From positions 186,001-250,000 of the forward strand of contig CM050002.1 of the NCBI GenBank assembly GCA_016630955.3: DNA of 64,000 nucleotides, read 5' to 3'. Below are positions 34,881 through 48,001 of the stretch, one piece after another (the first letter of the stretch is position 1; each line of letters opens with the position of its first letter). The notes under the pieces were generated by a model. The model saw only the letters and a list, made by a program, of their open reading frames with translations. It was not told where the DNA came from and did not search any database. Source of the DNA: Didymella arachidicola (lineage: Eukaryota; Ascomycota; Dothideomycetes; Pleosporales; Didymellaceae). The translations under genes and the position numbers were made by a program.

Positions 34881-37512
34881 CGGTATTCTTTTCAAAAGTT
34901 AGGCATTATAAAGACGAGTGCACGGTCAGGATGCGTACTCACAATGTAGGCGAAAGCCACCTCAGCTCTTCTCCAAATTATCGACCGGCTGTCTGAGCGG
35001 TGGCGTCGAAATCCGAAACAGAGTAGTCCGGCGCGATGTCAGCAAGAAACAGGAAGTTCCACGCAATAGGAAAGAGTTTGATCAAGCAGGACGTGCTCTT
35101 CTACCAGAAGTCGGTGAAGCAGCCGTCGGAAAGAGGGTGCGGCGTACAGTGATCGTAGAGGATGCAACGGAAATTTCGATCTCCGGTCGGCAATATCTGC
35201 TTTTCCTTCTCATCGACGAGATCCCAGACGGATCCAAGAGTGGTTGGGGCAGATCTGTAGAAGAAAAAGGCTGGACGAGAGACTGGAGTGTGTTTGTAGA
35301 TGGCTCCAGGCTATGCTGCCAAGGAACCTGGTTACCCGCATTAAGTACAGCCCCTGCAGGTTAACTGCACACCGAAGCTTGAGAAAGTGCTTGGAGCTGT
35401 GTGGGACCTTGCACAAAAAGTGACTCTTCACTGCCAGAAGAGGAAAGGTAACCAAAGCTGCAAAGCAAACTTTCGTGCGAGTAGTTCCGACAGACAATGA
35501 TGCCCTTTGAGGTTGTATGGCTGACGTTAAAACCCGGGCATCATAATCGAAGGCCCCTATCTCAGAGTCAATTGTGTTTTTCGAATGAGCTGTACACTCT
35601 GGAAACACAGAGCGTTTGTTCTGCTGCACGGTCTCACCAGGGAAGTGGAGTGGAGGACCTGCAGGTTGACTTGGCATTTGTCGCTCGCCAACTCGCATTT
35701 GCGTACTTGACACGTCCATGGACACCCCAAAACCAAACCCTTCAAGGTTGAACGTTTGCACTGTTCACGCATTGATAGTGCAATATGTAGGGAGAAGGCT
35801 AGACTTGACACACTTTTGATGTCAGCTGCATCAATTTCCAGCTCCCCGTAAACGAAAGAGCAAGTTAGGTATACTCGAACAAAATTCTAGATCGAATCTT
35901 GATGCTCAGGGTGAGACATGCTTCTGTATCGAGAACCTGCACATATTGCTGCTTGAGGGAACCGCTCATTGGCGTCTTTTCGATTCAGGTTGATCTGTTA
36001 CACGACCTCCTCGCAGGGATGTCCCGGGAACAAATGTCCGGTAGGATCCAGGACCTAAGCGGCATTGTCCTTAATGTGATTCTGTGGGCCAAATACATCT
36101 AGTTGCCTCAAAAATCGACTGCCATCGGGAGGCTGGCTGCAGTGAGTGAAGACGATGTACACGGGGAGCGCTCGGCAACAGCCCCGACGGCTTGTAAGAG
36201 AGCCTGTGCCGATCCTGTAAGGAGTTTTTTTCCCTGTGATTCCAGCTTTGTAGATGTGCCACTCAGATGTTCATAGCAAATCTGGACGCCACGCATTAAT
36301 TGTGACGCACTTGGACAGCCGAGCAAACAACAGCAGCGTGATAGGTAAGACATATGTTTTGCTCTACGGATAGAATGTTTCCGCTGCCCAAATCGACAAC
36401 GAATGGAGCAAACTTTGCCATGGGCACAAGCGAGTCCTGCGCCTGCATAGGCGGATGGTGTCAAGCGAGAGGGCTTCATTGAAAGGGGGCAGCATCGTAG
36501 CCCGGCGGCCTCACATACTGGCTGTCCAGCGCGACCAAGTGGAGCAAGTTACATCATTGCTAGGGAGCATTGTTATGGATGAACCAGCCCTAAACTCGAC
36601 TGTTTGCATGGTATGTAGCCGCAGCAGATGAGAGTGATAAGTTTTGCTATCTCATCGTCTCCCAAGTAGAGTGTTATATTGGTGATCTGTACCTCTCATG
36701 CTGCGTGGATAGGAGCGTTGCCAGACATGGAACCATGCATTGGGGCTGCTTCCAAACGCACACGATCGAAGGCGCATCTTGTCGACCATCATACAGATCA
36801 AGATGATAGAGCTGCACCACGGTATAGAGCTTGGACACGGACGCGAGGGTACGTGTGACAAACCAGCCAGGCGAATAGGGCAGCCAATGCTGAGGCCGGG
36901 GGCTTGCGTCCTGAAGATACCGGTGAGGCTCGGTCTGGTATCGCTGCTCGGAGCGAAGTGGCGTTCAGCCATTCGGCTGGACAGCTTCTAGCCGAGCTGT
37001 GTGAAAGCGAAGGATCCCGGATCGAGTGAGTTGCTTCTGCCAGGATGATGCAGGGGTCGGTACGTGCGGCGATCGAGAGGTGGGTGCCCTCAACAACGGC
37101 CCGCGCAACATGGATCCGGAGTTCTTTCTTCTATTAGCAAAAGTAGAATCGTTGCATGAAATGGCTCGTCTCCCAGTGTTCTCACGAATGGCCATTGGAT
37201 GAGGGAATCTTAACGGAGGACCGATATGCGCCGCGCGTCAATGTGAAGCTGGTGCAATCGTCTTGGGCAACAGTCACGTCCATTTGCTGTGCTGGACCAT
37301 CAGTAACGTTACCTGCAAGCTATTGACAGCGGGTTTGCGAGACTGAAGTACGAGAGTCGTGCGACTTGCGTGTTGCAGAAGAAAGGCAGGTACACAATAA
37401 TTACGGCGGTTACGTTACTAGCTATGCTGACTCATGCCGTTAGCGCGTCCTAGCTATCGAAGCCATCGCGTCTTCGCATTATATGCGACAACCTCCACTG
37501 CGCGCGCAAACC
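34881..37512. other. 2.6 kb intergenic region, nothing supported
   Basis: Divergent promoter space between the Zn2Cys6 factor (-) and the cyclophilin gene (+). A plus-strand frame at 34918-35364 and several short ones show no domain. Confidence 0.45.
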
Positions 37513-39077
37513 ATGTCTGTGCTTCTTGAAACGTCACTTGGTGACATTACTATTGACCTTCTAGTGGACGACGCGCCAAAATGCTGTGAGAAGTAAGCAA
37601 TGCCCCAATCCTTACGCGTCCTTACTTTTCATGTCGTTCATGTACTTCTCCGGCATTCACTGCATTTGCATGCCTTATTCCGCTGTCTTTTGAAGCACGC
37701 TGAGCACACGACAGCCACTGACAGCTTGTCACTCCCAGCTTTCTGAAGCTATGCAAACTGAAGTACTACAACTTCTCGCCTGTGCATAGTGTCCAGCCGA
37801 ACTTCTCTTTCCAGACTGGCGACCCCATTGGCCCTGGCTCCAGAGACAGCGATGGCGGCTCCTCGATATGGGGCTTGCTTGACCCGACCGATCCAGGCAA
37901 GAAGAACTTTGCGCCCGAGTTCAAGCACAACCTGAAGCATGCGGAGAGGGGCACCGTCAGCATGGCCACTGCGCCAAACGCAGACAATCCTGACGAACGA
38001 TATGCTGGTAGCCAGTTCATCATTACGCTTGGTCCGGATATCGATTTCTTGGACGGCAAGGCTGCCATATTCGGCACGGTTGTTGAGGGGTTCGACGCGC
38101 TCGAGAAGATCAACACAGCTTACGTTGATGACAAGGGTCAGCCACTCAAGGATATTCGAATTTTGCACACTGTTGTGCTCGACGACCCGTACGACGACCC
38201 TGTTGGCCTCATAGAGCCGCCAGAGAGTCCGGTGCCCTCCGCCGCACAACTCGCGACAGTACGCGTGGCCTACGATGAGAATCTGGAAGAAGACAATGAT
38301 CCAGAAAAGCTGGAAAAGATTCGAAGAGAACGTGAGGCGCGCGCACAAGCCCTTACGCTCGAGATGGTAGGCGATCTGCCGTTTGCAGAAGTTGCACCTC
38401 CAGAGAACGTTCTCTTCGTCTGCAAACTCAATCCCGTCACACAAGACGAAGACCTGGAGCTCATCTTCTCACGATTCGGCAAAATCATTAGCTGTGAAGT
38501 CATCAGGGATAAGCGCACGGGCGACAGCTTGCAATACGCCTTCATCGAATATTCGAACCAGAAGGAGTGCGAACAGGCATATTTCAAGATGGACGGCGTA
38601 CTGATCGACGACCATCGTATTCACGTCGACTTCTCGCAGAGTGTCTCGAAGATCGCAGACGATTGGCGCGACACGACAAACAAGAGGAGACAAGCGGCAG
38701 GCGGCTTTGGCGGTATCGACAACCTGGAAAAGAAAACTCAATATCGTGGCAAGGGAGGACGTGAGATTGTTTCAGACTCCGTCGTCAACAATCTCGTAAT
38801 CGACCGTGATTCGCTTCCGGAGGCTAAGCCTCGAGACGAGCGTGATAGGAAACGAGACGGCGCGCAACGGAGGGAGCGACGAGAGGAATATCACGATGAC
38901 AGGCATAGGCGTGACCGCAGTCGCAGTCCAAGGCGCGACCGTCGAGATCGTGATGACGGGCGATACGAGCCAAAACGACGAGAACGCAGCCGCAGCCGCA
39001 GCCCCCGGCGCCGTGATGATCGCAGAGACCGCAGTCGGGATAGGCAGAGAAGAGACGATAGGGATAGGAGGCGCTAG
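37513..39077 (+). CDS. CYP6: Cyclophilin-RRM peptidyl-prolyl isomerase (PPIL4/Cyp6 type)
   Basis: Two exons, 37513-37592 and 37739-39077, give 472 residues. The start MSVLLETSLGDITIDLLVDD and the join CCE-NFLKLCKLKYYNFSPVH are typical of this class. The cyclophilin domain covers about 1-165 (NFSFQTGDPIGPG, GSQFIITLGPDIDFLDGK, IFGTVVEGFD). A linker of charged residues follows, then an RRM at about 240-320 (NVLFVCKLNPVTQDEDLELI with RNP motifs ISCEVIRDKRTGDSLQYAFI). The C-terminus is an Arg/Asp/Ser-rich RS-like tail. The protein is expected in the nucleus with a role in splicing or transcription-linked RNA handling. The 146 nt intron is longer than the neighbours'. The family is confident. Confidence 0.95.
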
Positions 39078-40299
39078 GACCCAGATGCGAGTTCTGGATT
39101 AGCGAGTCTTGACTGGCGCTGTAGCATAGTGGCTGTTTTTGTACAAGAACGATGATACCATAGTCGGCCACGAGGGTCGCACAAGCACACCTGACCTAAC
39201 TGCACTTGAACTTGTATGCAGCCATCATCTGCCTCATGCACATTCCGCTCACCATCGCGCTGGAAACGCACTAAGAAACGAGTCTACGCTTATTTGCACT
39301 TCACCGACAAGGATGCGCTTTCGAGATGTTCGTGTTGTGAGGATGTGGCGGAATCGGTCCTCCTGCGCCTCAGCAAGGTGTATTCGGTCCTTCACCGTAC
39401 GAGGATCGATCGGCCCTTCACTGCATGCCCGTTTACACGTTCACAGCATATAGAATGACACATGTCGCTGCGAACAGGTACCACAGACGTCCTGGGGCAC
39501 GCGTCCACCTGCCGTTCGGTGACTGAGGAATCGGACCTTCACACATCTCACAGGGAGCTCGCAAAAGGTATAGGCTTGCAACCTGAGATGCAGGAGCGAC
39601 ATGCATAACGTACATGGTAATGCAGAGCATCTTACAATGGAAAGGAAACTGTATCAGCCGAAGTATACTTGTGATATTGCGATAGATATTTCAACGGTTT
39701 CGTTGATGAGGTGGATGCTAAAAAAATATCGTGGCCGCATCATGTCGGGGATCGGGATTAAAAAAAAGAGGGACTAGTGCCTGGAGAACAGAGCAACAGA
39801 GTAATGTGTAGCTACTGTCGGATAACGTGTCGTCATTTTGAACCCGGATCTCAAAGCCCATCACTGGCGTCAGAGTGCTGGAGGAAGAGAGGCGTTAGAC
39901 TCAAGGGCTCCACTTCGAGCTGGTCCATGTAGAGCATTACCTTGACATGAACATCATCAGAAAGTTGCAAAGTACAGTGTGGTGCCTTGGCTCAGGATTG
40001 CGTGACATGCTAGACAATTATTCAGTCTCTATATTTTGGTATAGTGTACAAAAGACCATTCAATCTTGGGCCTCATTAGCAATGCAAACCCCCCAACCGG
40101 AGTCCATCGCCTTAAACTGGACTCCAAAACTCCATGCCATGCAATCCAAACATATCTTCGCTCTGGTTTCCCCCTTGTATCGCCACTCTTCGTTTGACAG
40201 GCTTGTAGTTTTATCTCAACCGCAACTGCCTCGGCCATGTGGCAATTCGACGTGCCGCACGCACTAAAGGTAATTTTTGCCGTACTTTTGACCGGGCGT
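39078..40299. other. 1.2 kb intergenic region between convergent genes
   Basis: The 3' flanks of the cyclophilin (+) and RPB2 (-) genes. Only short overlapping frames, no domain. Confidence 0.5.
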
Positions 40300-43200
40300 C
40301 TAATCACGAACGCTGAGTCCAGAGCGTGTTGTGAACATGCGAGTAGCAATGTTCATAGCGAGAAGCTCTTGGAAGAGAAGCTTGGCGGCGTAAGGAATGT
40401 GAATCTGGGAAATGCGAGTCTTGTTGTGACATGGACGACATTCGTATTTGCCTTGCTTGAGTTGACTGTTTCCTGTTAGGAGTGTCATGTTTAGGGGGCG
40501 GGGGCTCTTACGCAATAGGGCTCATCAAGCCACAGATGTCGCAGACGTGGACCGTGTACGCATCCGAGACCGTAAAGAGACGCTCCTTGAGGAAGGCAGC
40601 AGCACCATGAGCAATCATACAATCACGTTCCATTTCACCGAAACGCAGACCTCCATCTCTGGCACGACCCTCGACAGGCTGGCGAGTGAGGATCTGAAGA
40701 GGACCACGAGCACGAGCGTGAATCTTGTCGTCGACCATATGCCTCAGACGCTGGTAGTATGTAGGCCCCAAGAAAATTTGTGTGCGCATTTTCTTTCCGG
40801 TGTGGCCATTATACATAATCTCGAATCCACGCTTCTGGTAGCCTGCATCTTCGAGCAATTCGGAAATCTGATCGACTGTGACATCAGTGAAGGGAGTTGC
40901 GTCACCCTCACGTCCAGTGATGGCACCGACCTTAGAAAGCAGACACTCGACCAAATGGGCAATTGTCATACGAGAAGGAATGGCGTGAGGGTTGATGACG
41001 AGATCAGGCGTTACACCGTCCCTAGTGAAGGGCATGTCTTCGTGTCTGTACGTAATACCGATAGTACCCTTCTGTCCGTGGCGAGACGCGAACTTGTCAC
41101 CAATCTGAGGCACTTTGGTTGTTCGTGTACGGACTTTGACGAAACGGAGACCTTCGGTGTTCGTTGTGAACAGGACTTGGTCAACGATACCGTTTTCTGT
41201 GCTACGAAGAGGAGTCGAAACGTCGCGCTTTGTGTGGAGCGAAGTCTTCTGACCCATCTCCTGTGCGTCAGCTGCAATGGGCGCCGTCTTACCGATGATG
41301 ATATCGTCACCAGAGACACGGACGCCGGGCGCAACGACACCATCATCGTCAAGCTTGTCGTATGTTCCACCCTTCAGTCGTAAGGTATCGGCGCGCGTTG
41401 GCTTTTCAAATTGTTCGAGGACGTTGACACCAATGCGCTTCTCCTGCTCAGTGTATGCTCGGTAGAACAGCGATCTGAAGAGACCACGATCGATACTACT
41501 CTGGTTCATGATAACGGAATCTTCCTGATTGTAACCCGAGTAACAAGCAATGGCGACGATAGCATTCTGCCCGGCGGGCAGCTCACGGAACTTGAGGTAC
41601 TCCATAGACCGTGTTGTGGCAAGTGGCTTCTGGGGGTAGTAGAGGACATTCATCATCGTCTCCATGCGCAGAGCATAGTTGGTCAAGGCGACACCCATGG
41701 CCTGCTTACCCATGGCAGATTGGTAGGTATTACGAGGGGACTGGTTATGATCGGGGAAAGGAATGATACTGGCACAAATGCCAAGAATCATAGCAGGGTG
41801 AATCTCGCAATGTGTGTAGGCGTGAATGCGAGGATCCGGCTTAGGCTTGATGCGCGCAAGACGATCCTTGCCTTGTGGGTTGCGAGCATCTTGTGGGATG
41901 CCCATCTTCATGTCGCGCCATTCGCCGAGATCCTCAGGGGACATGACAATCATGGCGGTTTCTTCCTCTTCTGCGTCAAGGTATTCGATAACACCATCCT
42001 GGATGAGACCCTTCCAACCGTACGTGAGGTCGGTCTTCTCTTCCTCACCGACACCTGCGGCAGCCATCGCCTGCTGCTCTGCGACCAGCTTGTTGTAATG
42101 CTCCTGGTTGAAAACAAGGTGGTTGCGGTTCGGCTTGCGCACATCGCTCTCGACAACGAACAACGGCCTCATGACGCGTCCAGCATCAGTGAAGATCTTA
42201 AACTCTCGGTCTCGAATATCACGAATCAAACTCATCTCATACGACAGAGTCCCGTTACGGCGGAGCTCCTGAACAGTAGAAACGAGCTGCTGTGCGTTGG
42301 AGTGCACACCGACCCACACACCATTAACAAAGACTTTCGTGGCATCTGGGTTTTGATTCTGGTCGTACTCCTCGAGAAGCTGCATGTTCCTTTGGCTCAT
42401 GAAGTCAGAGATGGGCCCGGCGTCGCTACCCACACTGACATAGCACATCAAGGACAGGTTCTTGACCAAACCGCAAGCTTGTCCTTCAGGTGTCTCGGCA
42501 GGGCAGACCAGACCCCAATGACTGTTGTGCAGCTGACGGGGCTTGGCAAGCTTGCCGTCACGCCCAACAGGCGTGTTTGTTCGTCGCAAATGGGACAACG
42601 TCGAGGCGTATGTGTAACGGTTCAATACCTGAGAGACACCAGCCTTTGCAGAGGCAGCCTTCTTCTGGTCACCCCAGTTTCCCGTAGCGAGCGAATACTT
42701 GAGACCGTTGGTGATGATGCTGGCTTTGACGGCCATTTGCACGTTGAAGTCCTGGTTGTTCTCAACACACCTTTGGAGGTATTTGTAGACATCCTTAGTC
42801 AACTTGAGGAAGAGAATGCGGAACAGGTTCGCAATCAGCGGTCCTGCAAGATCGAGACGCTTCTTACCGAAGTGATCACGATCGTCTTCGTCGCGTCGGC
42901 CAAGAACACACTGCAGCATGCGGTGGATCATGTAACCGAAGAAGTAGGCCTTGCGGGTATCTTGGCCTTCTCGCTGCGAGATATGAGGGAGGAATTCGCG
43001 TTGCATGATGTCTCGCGCAAACTTGAGACGCCTGTCCTTTGTGCCTTGCGTGGCTCCACGCCTTGCAATAAAGTCAAGCGCAGATTCGCGGTCTTGTACC
43101 ACCGAACCCTCCTCAATACTGGGTTTAAGCAGCTCCAGCATCTGTGTATCTGTACGGTCGTATACGATGTGTCCGAGAATCTCTTCGTCTGAGACAATAC

Positions 43201-44128
43201 CAAGCGCGCGGAAGACAATGGCCATGGGCACATCTGCCTTAATGTAGGGAAGTGTGGCATAGGCGAAAGGTCCAGGCATGCGCTTTCCGCTGGCGAGTGA
43301 GTTCTCAGCCCACTTGATGTTGAAGGAGGATATTAAACGAGTGCCCTTCTCGACAGCACTTCGAATCTCGGCGATCCAAGGAATAGGACCCTGCTTTTTG
43401 CGGAAGACCTGGACAATGTTCGCAGCACTGCGCTCCTGAGCGATCAAGACCTTCTCAGATCCGTTGATCACGAAGTAACCACCTTGATCATACGGGCACT
43501 CGTTAAGCCCAAAGAGCGCCTCGTCGTTCTGACCCCGCAAGTGGCATAGCTCCGACCGTAGCATAACAGGCAGCTTTCCAATGAAGACTCGTGCCGACTC
43601 ATCACTGTCCATGGGAATATCCTCGCGATCCCAACGAATCTGTGTGACGCCTCCAGTCTGCCCCTCCACCTCGTCGTCATCGTCCTCGGCGGGCGCCGTG
43701 GTCTCGCGGGCAACCATAATACGATTCTCGATGTCTGCCAGCATGGCACCGGAGTACGTAAGGTTGCGCAGACGCGCCTCGTGGGGATAAAGCTGCACCG
43801 TCGTGCCATCGCCCTCAGTGTGTGTCGGGCGCGCCAGGTAGACACGCCCGAACTTGATCTCATAGCGGCGCTTGATAATGGGGTCGACGTCCTCGTCCGG
43901 GTTGTAGGGCGTGTTCTGCTCGAGGATCACACTGCCGTTCTCCTTCACGATGTCTTGTATGGTGTTGCGCGTGAATTCGTCATATGAGTCCAACTGCTGC
44001 GACACCAGGCCCTTGGTGTCGAAGAAAGAGCTGATGACAGCCCAGCAGTCCTCAGAGGTGATGGCGCCGTCCTCCTCATCCTCGTACTCGTCCTCGTCCA
44101 TCGCGAAGTCGTCCACGTACTCGGTCAT
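40300..44128 (-). CDS. RPB2: RNA polymerase II second-largest subunit RPB2
   Basis: Two exons, 44128-40512 and 40465-40300, give 1260 residues, slightly above yeast Rpb2. The start MTEYVDDFAMDEDEYEDEED is acidic as expected. Hallmarks seen: FVINGSEKVLIAQERSAANI, RNTYQSAMGKQAMGV, IACYSGYNQEDSVIMNQSSI and the hybrid-binding/anchor region GFEIMYNGHTGKKMRTQIFL, RLRHMVDDKIHARARGPLQI, GGLRFGEMERDCMIAHGAA. The C-terminal zinc site is split by the intron: CDICGL lies in exon 1 and ECRPCHN in exon 2; the acceptor after GAAACAG (40466-40468) gives SPIA-QLKQGKYECR. It ends in QIHIPYAAKLLFQELLAMNI, the clamp element. It forms, with Rpb1, the active centre of nuclear Pol II. A long open frame on the opposite strand is a shadow. 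Confidence 0.97.
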
Positions 44129-44556
44129 GTTGGCGTCCAGGAATAGTGTAACGCAAGACACGCCGCCGAGAGGTACTAAAAGGGATGGGTGAGTTGTGGG
44201 CGGTGAGGTCGAGGAGTGTCGCTCCCTGTCTGTTGTCCGCGACGGGCGGCGACTGCCTCAAAGAACTGTGGAGCACTAGCGCGCTTCTGTCTTGGCATTT
44301 TCACGCGCCCTTCCCTCTTCTTGTGCGCCTTGACAACAACTCCGCGTCTTGGAATTCGGCTTTGGTCTCCACTCGATCCTCACTTACGTCGAGTATCCAG
44401 GACTTGGTCTAGGGCTAAATTATCAAGATTGCAAGGTATACTTATCACTACGAATCGCGCTGGATGGATGAGCGCTTTGCGACCACAAGGGTAGAGATGA
44501 TGACTGCTTGATATGGCGTTCATTGATGCACCTGTCCTCATATTCCTCAGTCCAGC
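44129..44556. other. Intergenic region upstream of RPB2
   Basis: Promoter and 5' leader of RPB2 and 3' flank of the oxidoreductase gene. No gene seen. Confidence 0.5.
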
Positions 44557-45670
44557 TCAAATCTTGCTCTGGCCCTCCTGGGGTACTTTGATGACCACCT
44601 TGCCCCAGCTATCTCGACCACCCAACGCCTTCAGCGCAGCTGGCACGCTTTCTAAGCCAACATACTCAGTATCTGTGTAGCAGGTACCTTTGTACTTTCC
44701 TTCTCGCACGAGCTCGAAGATTCCTTCCCATACCTTGTCAACCATTTCAGGCTCGTTGACAGCGTACATGCCCCAGTGCAACCCAACAACACTGACATTC
44801 TTCAACAAGATACGGTTCGTAGCCATTTTCTCGATGTCACCAGCAGCGAAGCCAACGACTAATAGCCTGCCGTTCCATGCGGTGCACTTCATGGACTGGG
44901 CGATAAGGCCAACAGGATCGTAGACGATGTCGACACCGCGACCCTTGGGAGTCAGCTTCTTGACCTTTTCGGGCCAGTCTGCTTGCCGGTAATCGATGGC
45001 GTAGTCAGCACCGAATTTGCGAGCAATATCCTGCTTATGTTGCGTTCCAGCAGTTGCAATAACGGTCGCACCGAAGGCTTTCGCGATCTGAACGGCAGCA
45101 AGACCGACACCGCCAGCTGCGGCATGAATGAGTACCCAGTCACCTGCATTTGTCAGTGTTGCGCATCAGCGGCAGGGAGCTAGCAAACCCTTCTTGATAT
45201 TCGCCCTGGTTACCAGACCAGCGTAGCTGGTAGGTGCAGTCACAAACATGCCCGCCGCCTCAGCGAAGCTCCAGCCCTCAGGCACAGGCTTCAGTCGCTC
45301 CTCCGTGCACGCGACATGCGTGGCGTATCCTCCTTGACTTGCGCCGAAGACCTTGTCGCCAACCTTGTACAGGGGCGTCTTACCGCCTGGAAGCGACGAA
45401 GGCGCCTTTGTGACAACTCCAGAGAATTCTGAACCGGCGATCCACGGGAAAGGTGGCTGGTGCTGATACTTGCCGCGAATCTGAAGCAGGTCGAAGAAGT
45501 TGGTTGCAGAGGCGTGGATTGCAATCAGGTACTCGTCGTTTTTTGCTGTAGGATCCGGGAAAGACTGGACCTTGAGATCATCTGGTCCCTGCTCTTGTCA
45601 GTGCTGTCGACAGATGCGAATGTGGTAGATGTAGTACCTTGACAAATTCCTTGATCTGAATGCCCTTCAT
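44557..45670 (-). CDS. Zeta-crystallin-like NADPH:quinone oxidoreductase (MDR family)
   Basis: Three exons, 45670-45638, 45588-45189 and 45143-44557, give 339 residues. The start MKGIQIKEFVK-GPDDLKVQS is typical of medium-chain reductases. The catalytic GroES-like domain covers about 1-125 (IAIHASATNFFDLLQIRGKY, PFPWIAGSEFSGVV); the Rossmann domain starts at WVLIHAAAGGVGLAAVQIAK near 147, with GADYAIDYRQ and IVYDPVG after it. There is no structural zinc motif, as in quinone reductases of this type. It ends in QEGQSKI, which lacks a peroxisomal signal. The substrate is probably a quinone or other reactive carbonyl, in the cytosol. The third exon's donor (GTTTGC) is slightly unusual but phase and conservation support it. 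Confidence 0.9.
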
Positions 45671-46320
45671 CTTGACTGATTAGTCTTGATAAGTTGCCCA
45701 AATACTCTCGAATACTCCGTAAGTTCGGGGAAGATTCAATCAGAGTTCAAAGAGTGTGGGAGCGAGATGCTAGAGTCGTGGGAGGTCATCGCACTGTAGC
45801 TCGGAAGAGACGACCGTCTCCGCGCAAACATGCCTCGGTTGAAGCTTGCTCGTCTGCAATACCCCAACTCCGTACGCGTTGCAGGAGCGGTCGGGGGGCT
45901 TCCGCTCATCCCTCCCCCAAAACAAGAACAGAGATAGTCAGGATCCGTCTGTATGGCTTTTGCAATCGAGTGAGTTTTCCGTTGGCTACAAATGATTGTT
46001 ATCATGTCTTGCAACCCGAAAGCCTACCCCGACTTCCTCGCCGCGCCCCGGCCCTGCCCCACCAGAACCGCTAGAGACTAGCGGTGGCTTGCGCATGAGG
46101 CAGTGACGACTTTGGTCCTGTGTCTTTCCACTTCTGTGGCCTTCCATAGCTACACTCAAGCTCATCGCAGCCTACAACTTCGTGTCTCTTCCTCCAACAC
46201 CCACCTATTGAGGTTTCTTATTTCTACACAGCTTGCGCAAGCTTCTTTCGATTCCAGACTCGCTATCAACCCCGCCGATCGCTGCACCACCGTCACTGAG
46301 ACCATCGCTACCCCCAAAAC
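45671..46320. other. Divergent promoter region, oxidoreductase and Dsk2
   Basis: 650 nt between two divergent starts. Short frames are present, none supported. Confidence 0.5.
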
Positions 46321-48001
46321 ATGGCTGACGACGCCACCACTTCCACCGAGGAAGGCCAGGTCACCTTCAACGTCAAGGCGGCCAATGACCAGAAGCATGT
46401 CCTCACACTGCCCTGCACAACCACAGTCGCAGACCTGAAGCAGAAACTGTCGTCATCGGAGTATGCAGATATCCCCGCTGAGCGCCAACGCCTGATCTAC
46501 TCAGGCCGCGTGCTGAAGGATCCGGACACACTTGGCGGTGTCAAGCTCAAGGACGGCCACACAATTCATCTGGTCAAGGGCGCCGCCAGCAACGCGCGAC
46601 AGAACCCTGCAAACCAAGGCGCAGCAAGCACATCTAGCGGCACCGGTACACCGACACCGCAGGTACCCACAAACATTGCCGCAGGTACAGGGAATAATCC
46701 GCTCGCTGGCCTGACAGGTGCGCGCTATGCTGGCTTTCACGGACTTCCCTCGATGGACATGTTCGGCGCTGACGGAGGAGTAAGTATACAGCTCGACCAT
46801 ACCTGAGCAATTTTGTGAGAGCTTGCTAACATGACGTAGATGGGCCCACCACCAAACACAGACGCTATGCTTGAGATGATGGAGAATCCCATGTTCCTAT
46901 CGCAAATGAACGAGGCTATGGACAATCCAGCTGTCGTCGACATGATGCTGCAGAGCCCTATGGTACGTTCCACCTGTCTCTCATGTTGCGGAAAGCTGGT
47001 CACAATACACAAGATTCATTCCAACCGCCAGGGCTTGGGTTGCATCGCAGATGCTTTGCTGATAGTCTCTGAGCACCTCTTTCCCCAGAACGTCTACTTT
47101 CACGACCAGTTTCCTTCGCCACAAGACAGTATGTAAAGACCTCTTGACTGACAAGTGACAGATTCGCGACAATCCAATGCTGCGACAGATGCTCCAAAAC
47201 CCCGAGATGCGCCGAATGATGTTCAGCCCGGAGATGATGCGTATGCAGCTCCAGATGCAGCGCAACATGAATGGGAACGGCAGCGCCAGCGCCATGGCCG
47301 CCCCGGGCACTACAGACAATACCCCACAGCCAGGGCCGACAACAGCACGCGAAGGTGAGAGCACTACATCGCCTCCTACGAACACTGCAGGCGCTGCCAA
47401 CCCCTTCGCGGCGTTCGGTGGTGCTGGCGCGGGCGCGAATGCCAATCCTTTCGCAAGTCTTTTTGCAGGAGGCGCAAATCCTTTCGGCCCTCCAGCACAG
47501 GGCCACGGCAATACAGGCACCCCTGGTACCGATTCGACACAGAACAACCAGAATACTTCAGCGCCGCCAAACCCGTTTGGAAACCTCTTTGGCGGAGCTG
47601 ATGGCGGCCAGCCCAACCCAATTGCAGATGCGGCACGCAACATCATGCAGAACCCGCAGGCAATGCAGCAGATGATGCAGATGATGGGCGGAGGTGCTGG
47701 TGCCGGTACCAATCCCTTCGCTGGGTTTGGGCAGAACCCAGCTACGGGAGCCGGAGAAGTCGGCTCACAGCAAGCGAATCCTTTTGCTGCGCTTTTTGGG
47801 CCCGGCGGAGGCCTCGGCGGAGGTTTCGGAGGGCCACCTGCTCCCGCAGACAACCGACCACCAGAGGAGGTCTATGAGTCTCAACTCAGACAGCTAAACG
47901 AGATGGGCTTCTACGAATTTGATCGCAATGTCTCTGCTCTGCGCAGAAGTGGAGGCAACGTCCAGGGCGCTATTGAATTTCTCCTGGGTGGCGGATCGTA
48001 G
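46321..48001 (+). CDS. DSK2: Ubiquilin Dsk2, UBL-UBA shuttle protein
   Basis: Three exons, 46321-46779, 46840-46962 and 47162-48001, give 473 residues. The UBL domain spans about 13-88 (VTFNVKAANDQKHVLTLP to HTIHLVKG). The STI1-type region lies at about 155-225 and is rich in Met/Asn/Pro (MMENPMFLSQMNEAMDNPAV; DNPMLRQMLQNPEMRRMM). A Gly/Asn/Ala-rich linker with repeated NPFA motifs follows. A UBA domain ends the protein (YESQLRQLNEMGFYEFD, NVQGAIEFLLGGGS). It carries ubiquitinated clients to the proteasome and acts in ER-associated decay and nuclear quality control. The second intron is 199 nt, long for this window, and is open for 58 codons in the frame of exon 2. Confidence 0.93.

Noticed and set aside
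34918..35364. 148-codon plus-strand frame next to the Zn2Cys6 factor
   Set aside because: Lies in the promoter/5' region, has no domain and has a composition typical of chance frames.
37749..38444. 231-codon minus-strand frame
   Set aside because: Antisense to the cyclophilin domain of the PPIL4-like gene.
41411..43192. 593-codon open frame on the plus strand
   Set aside because: Antisense shadow of RPB2; no recognisable domain, and the minus strand is unambiguously RPB2.
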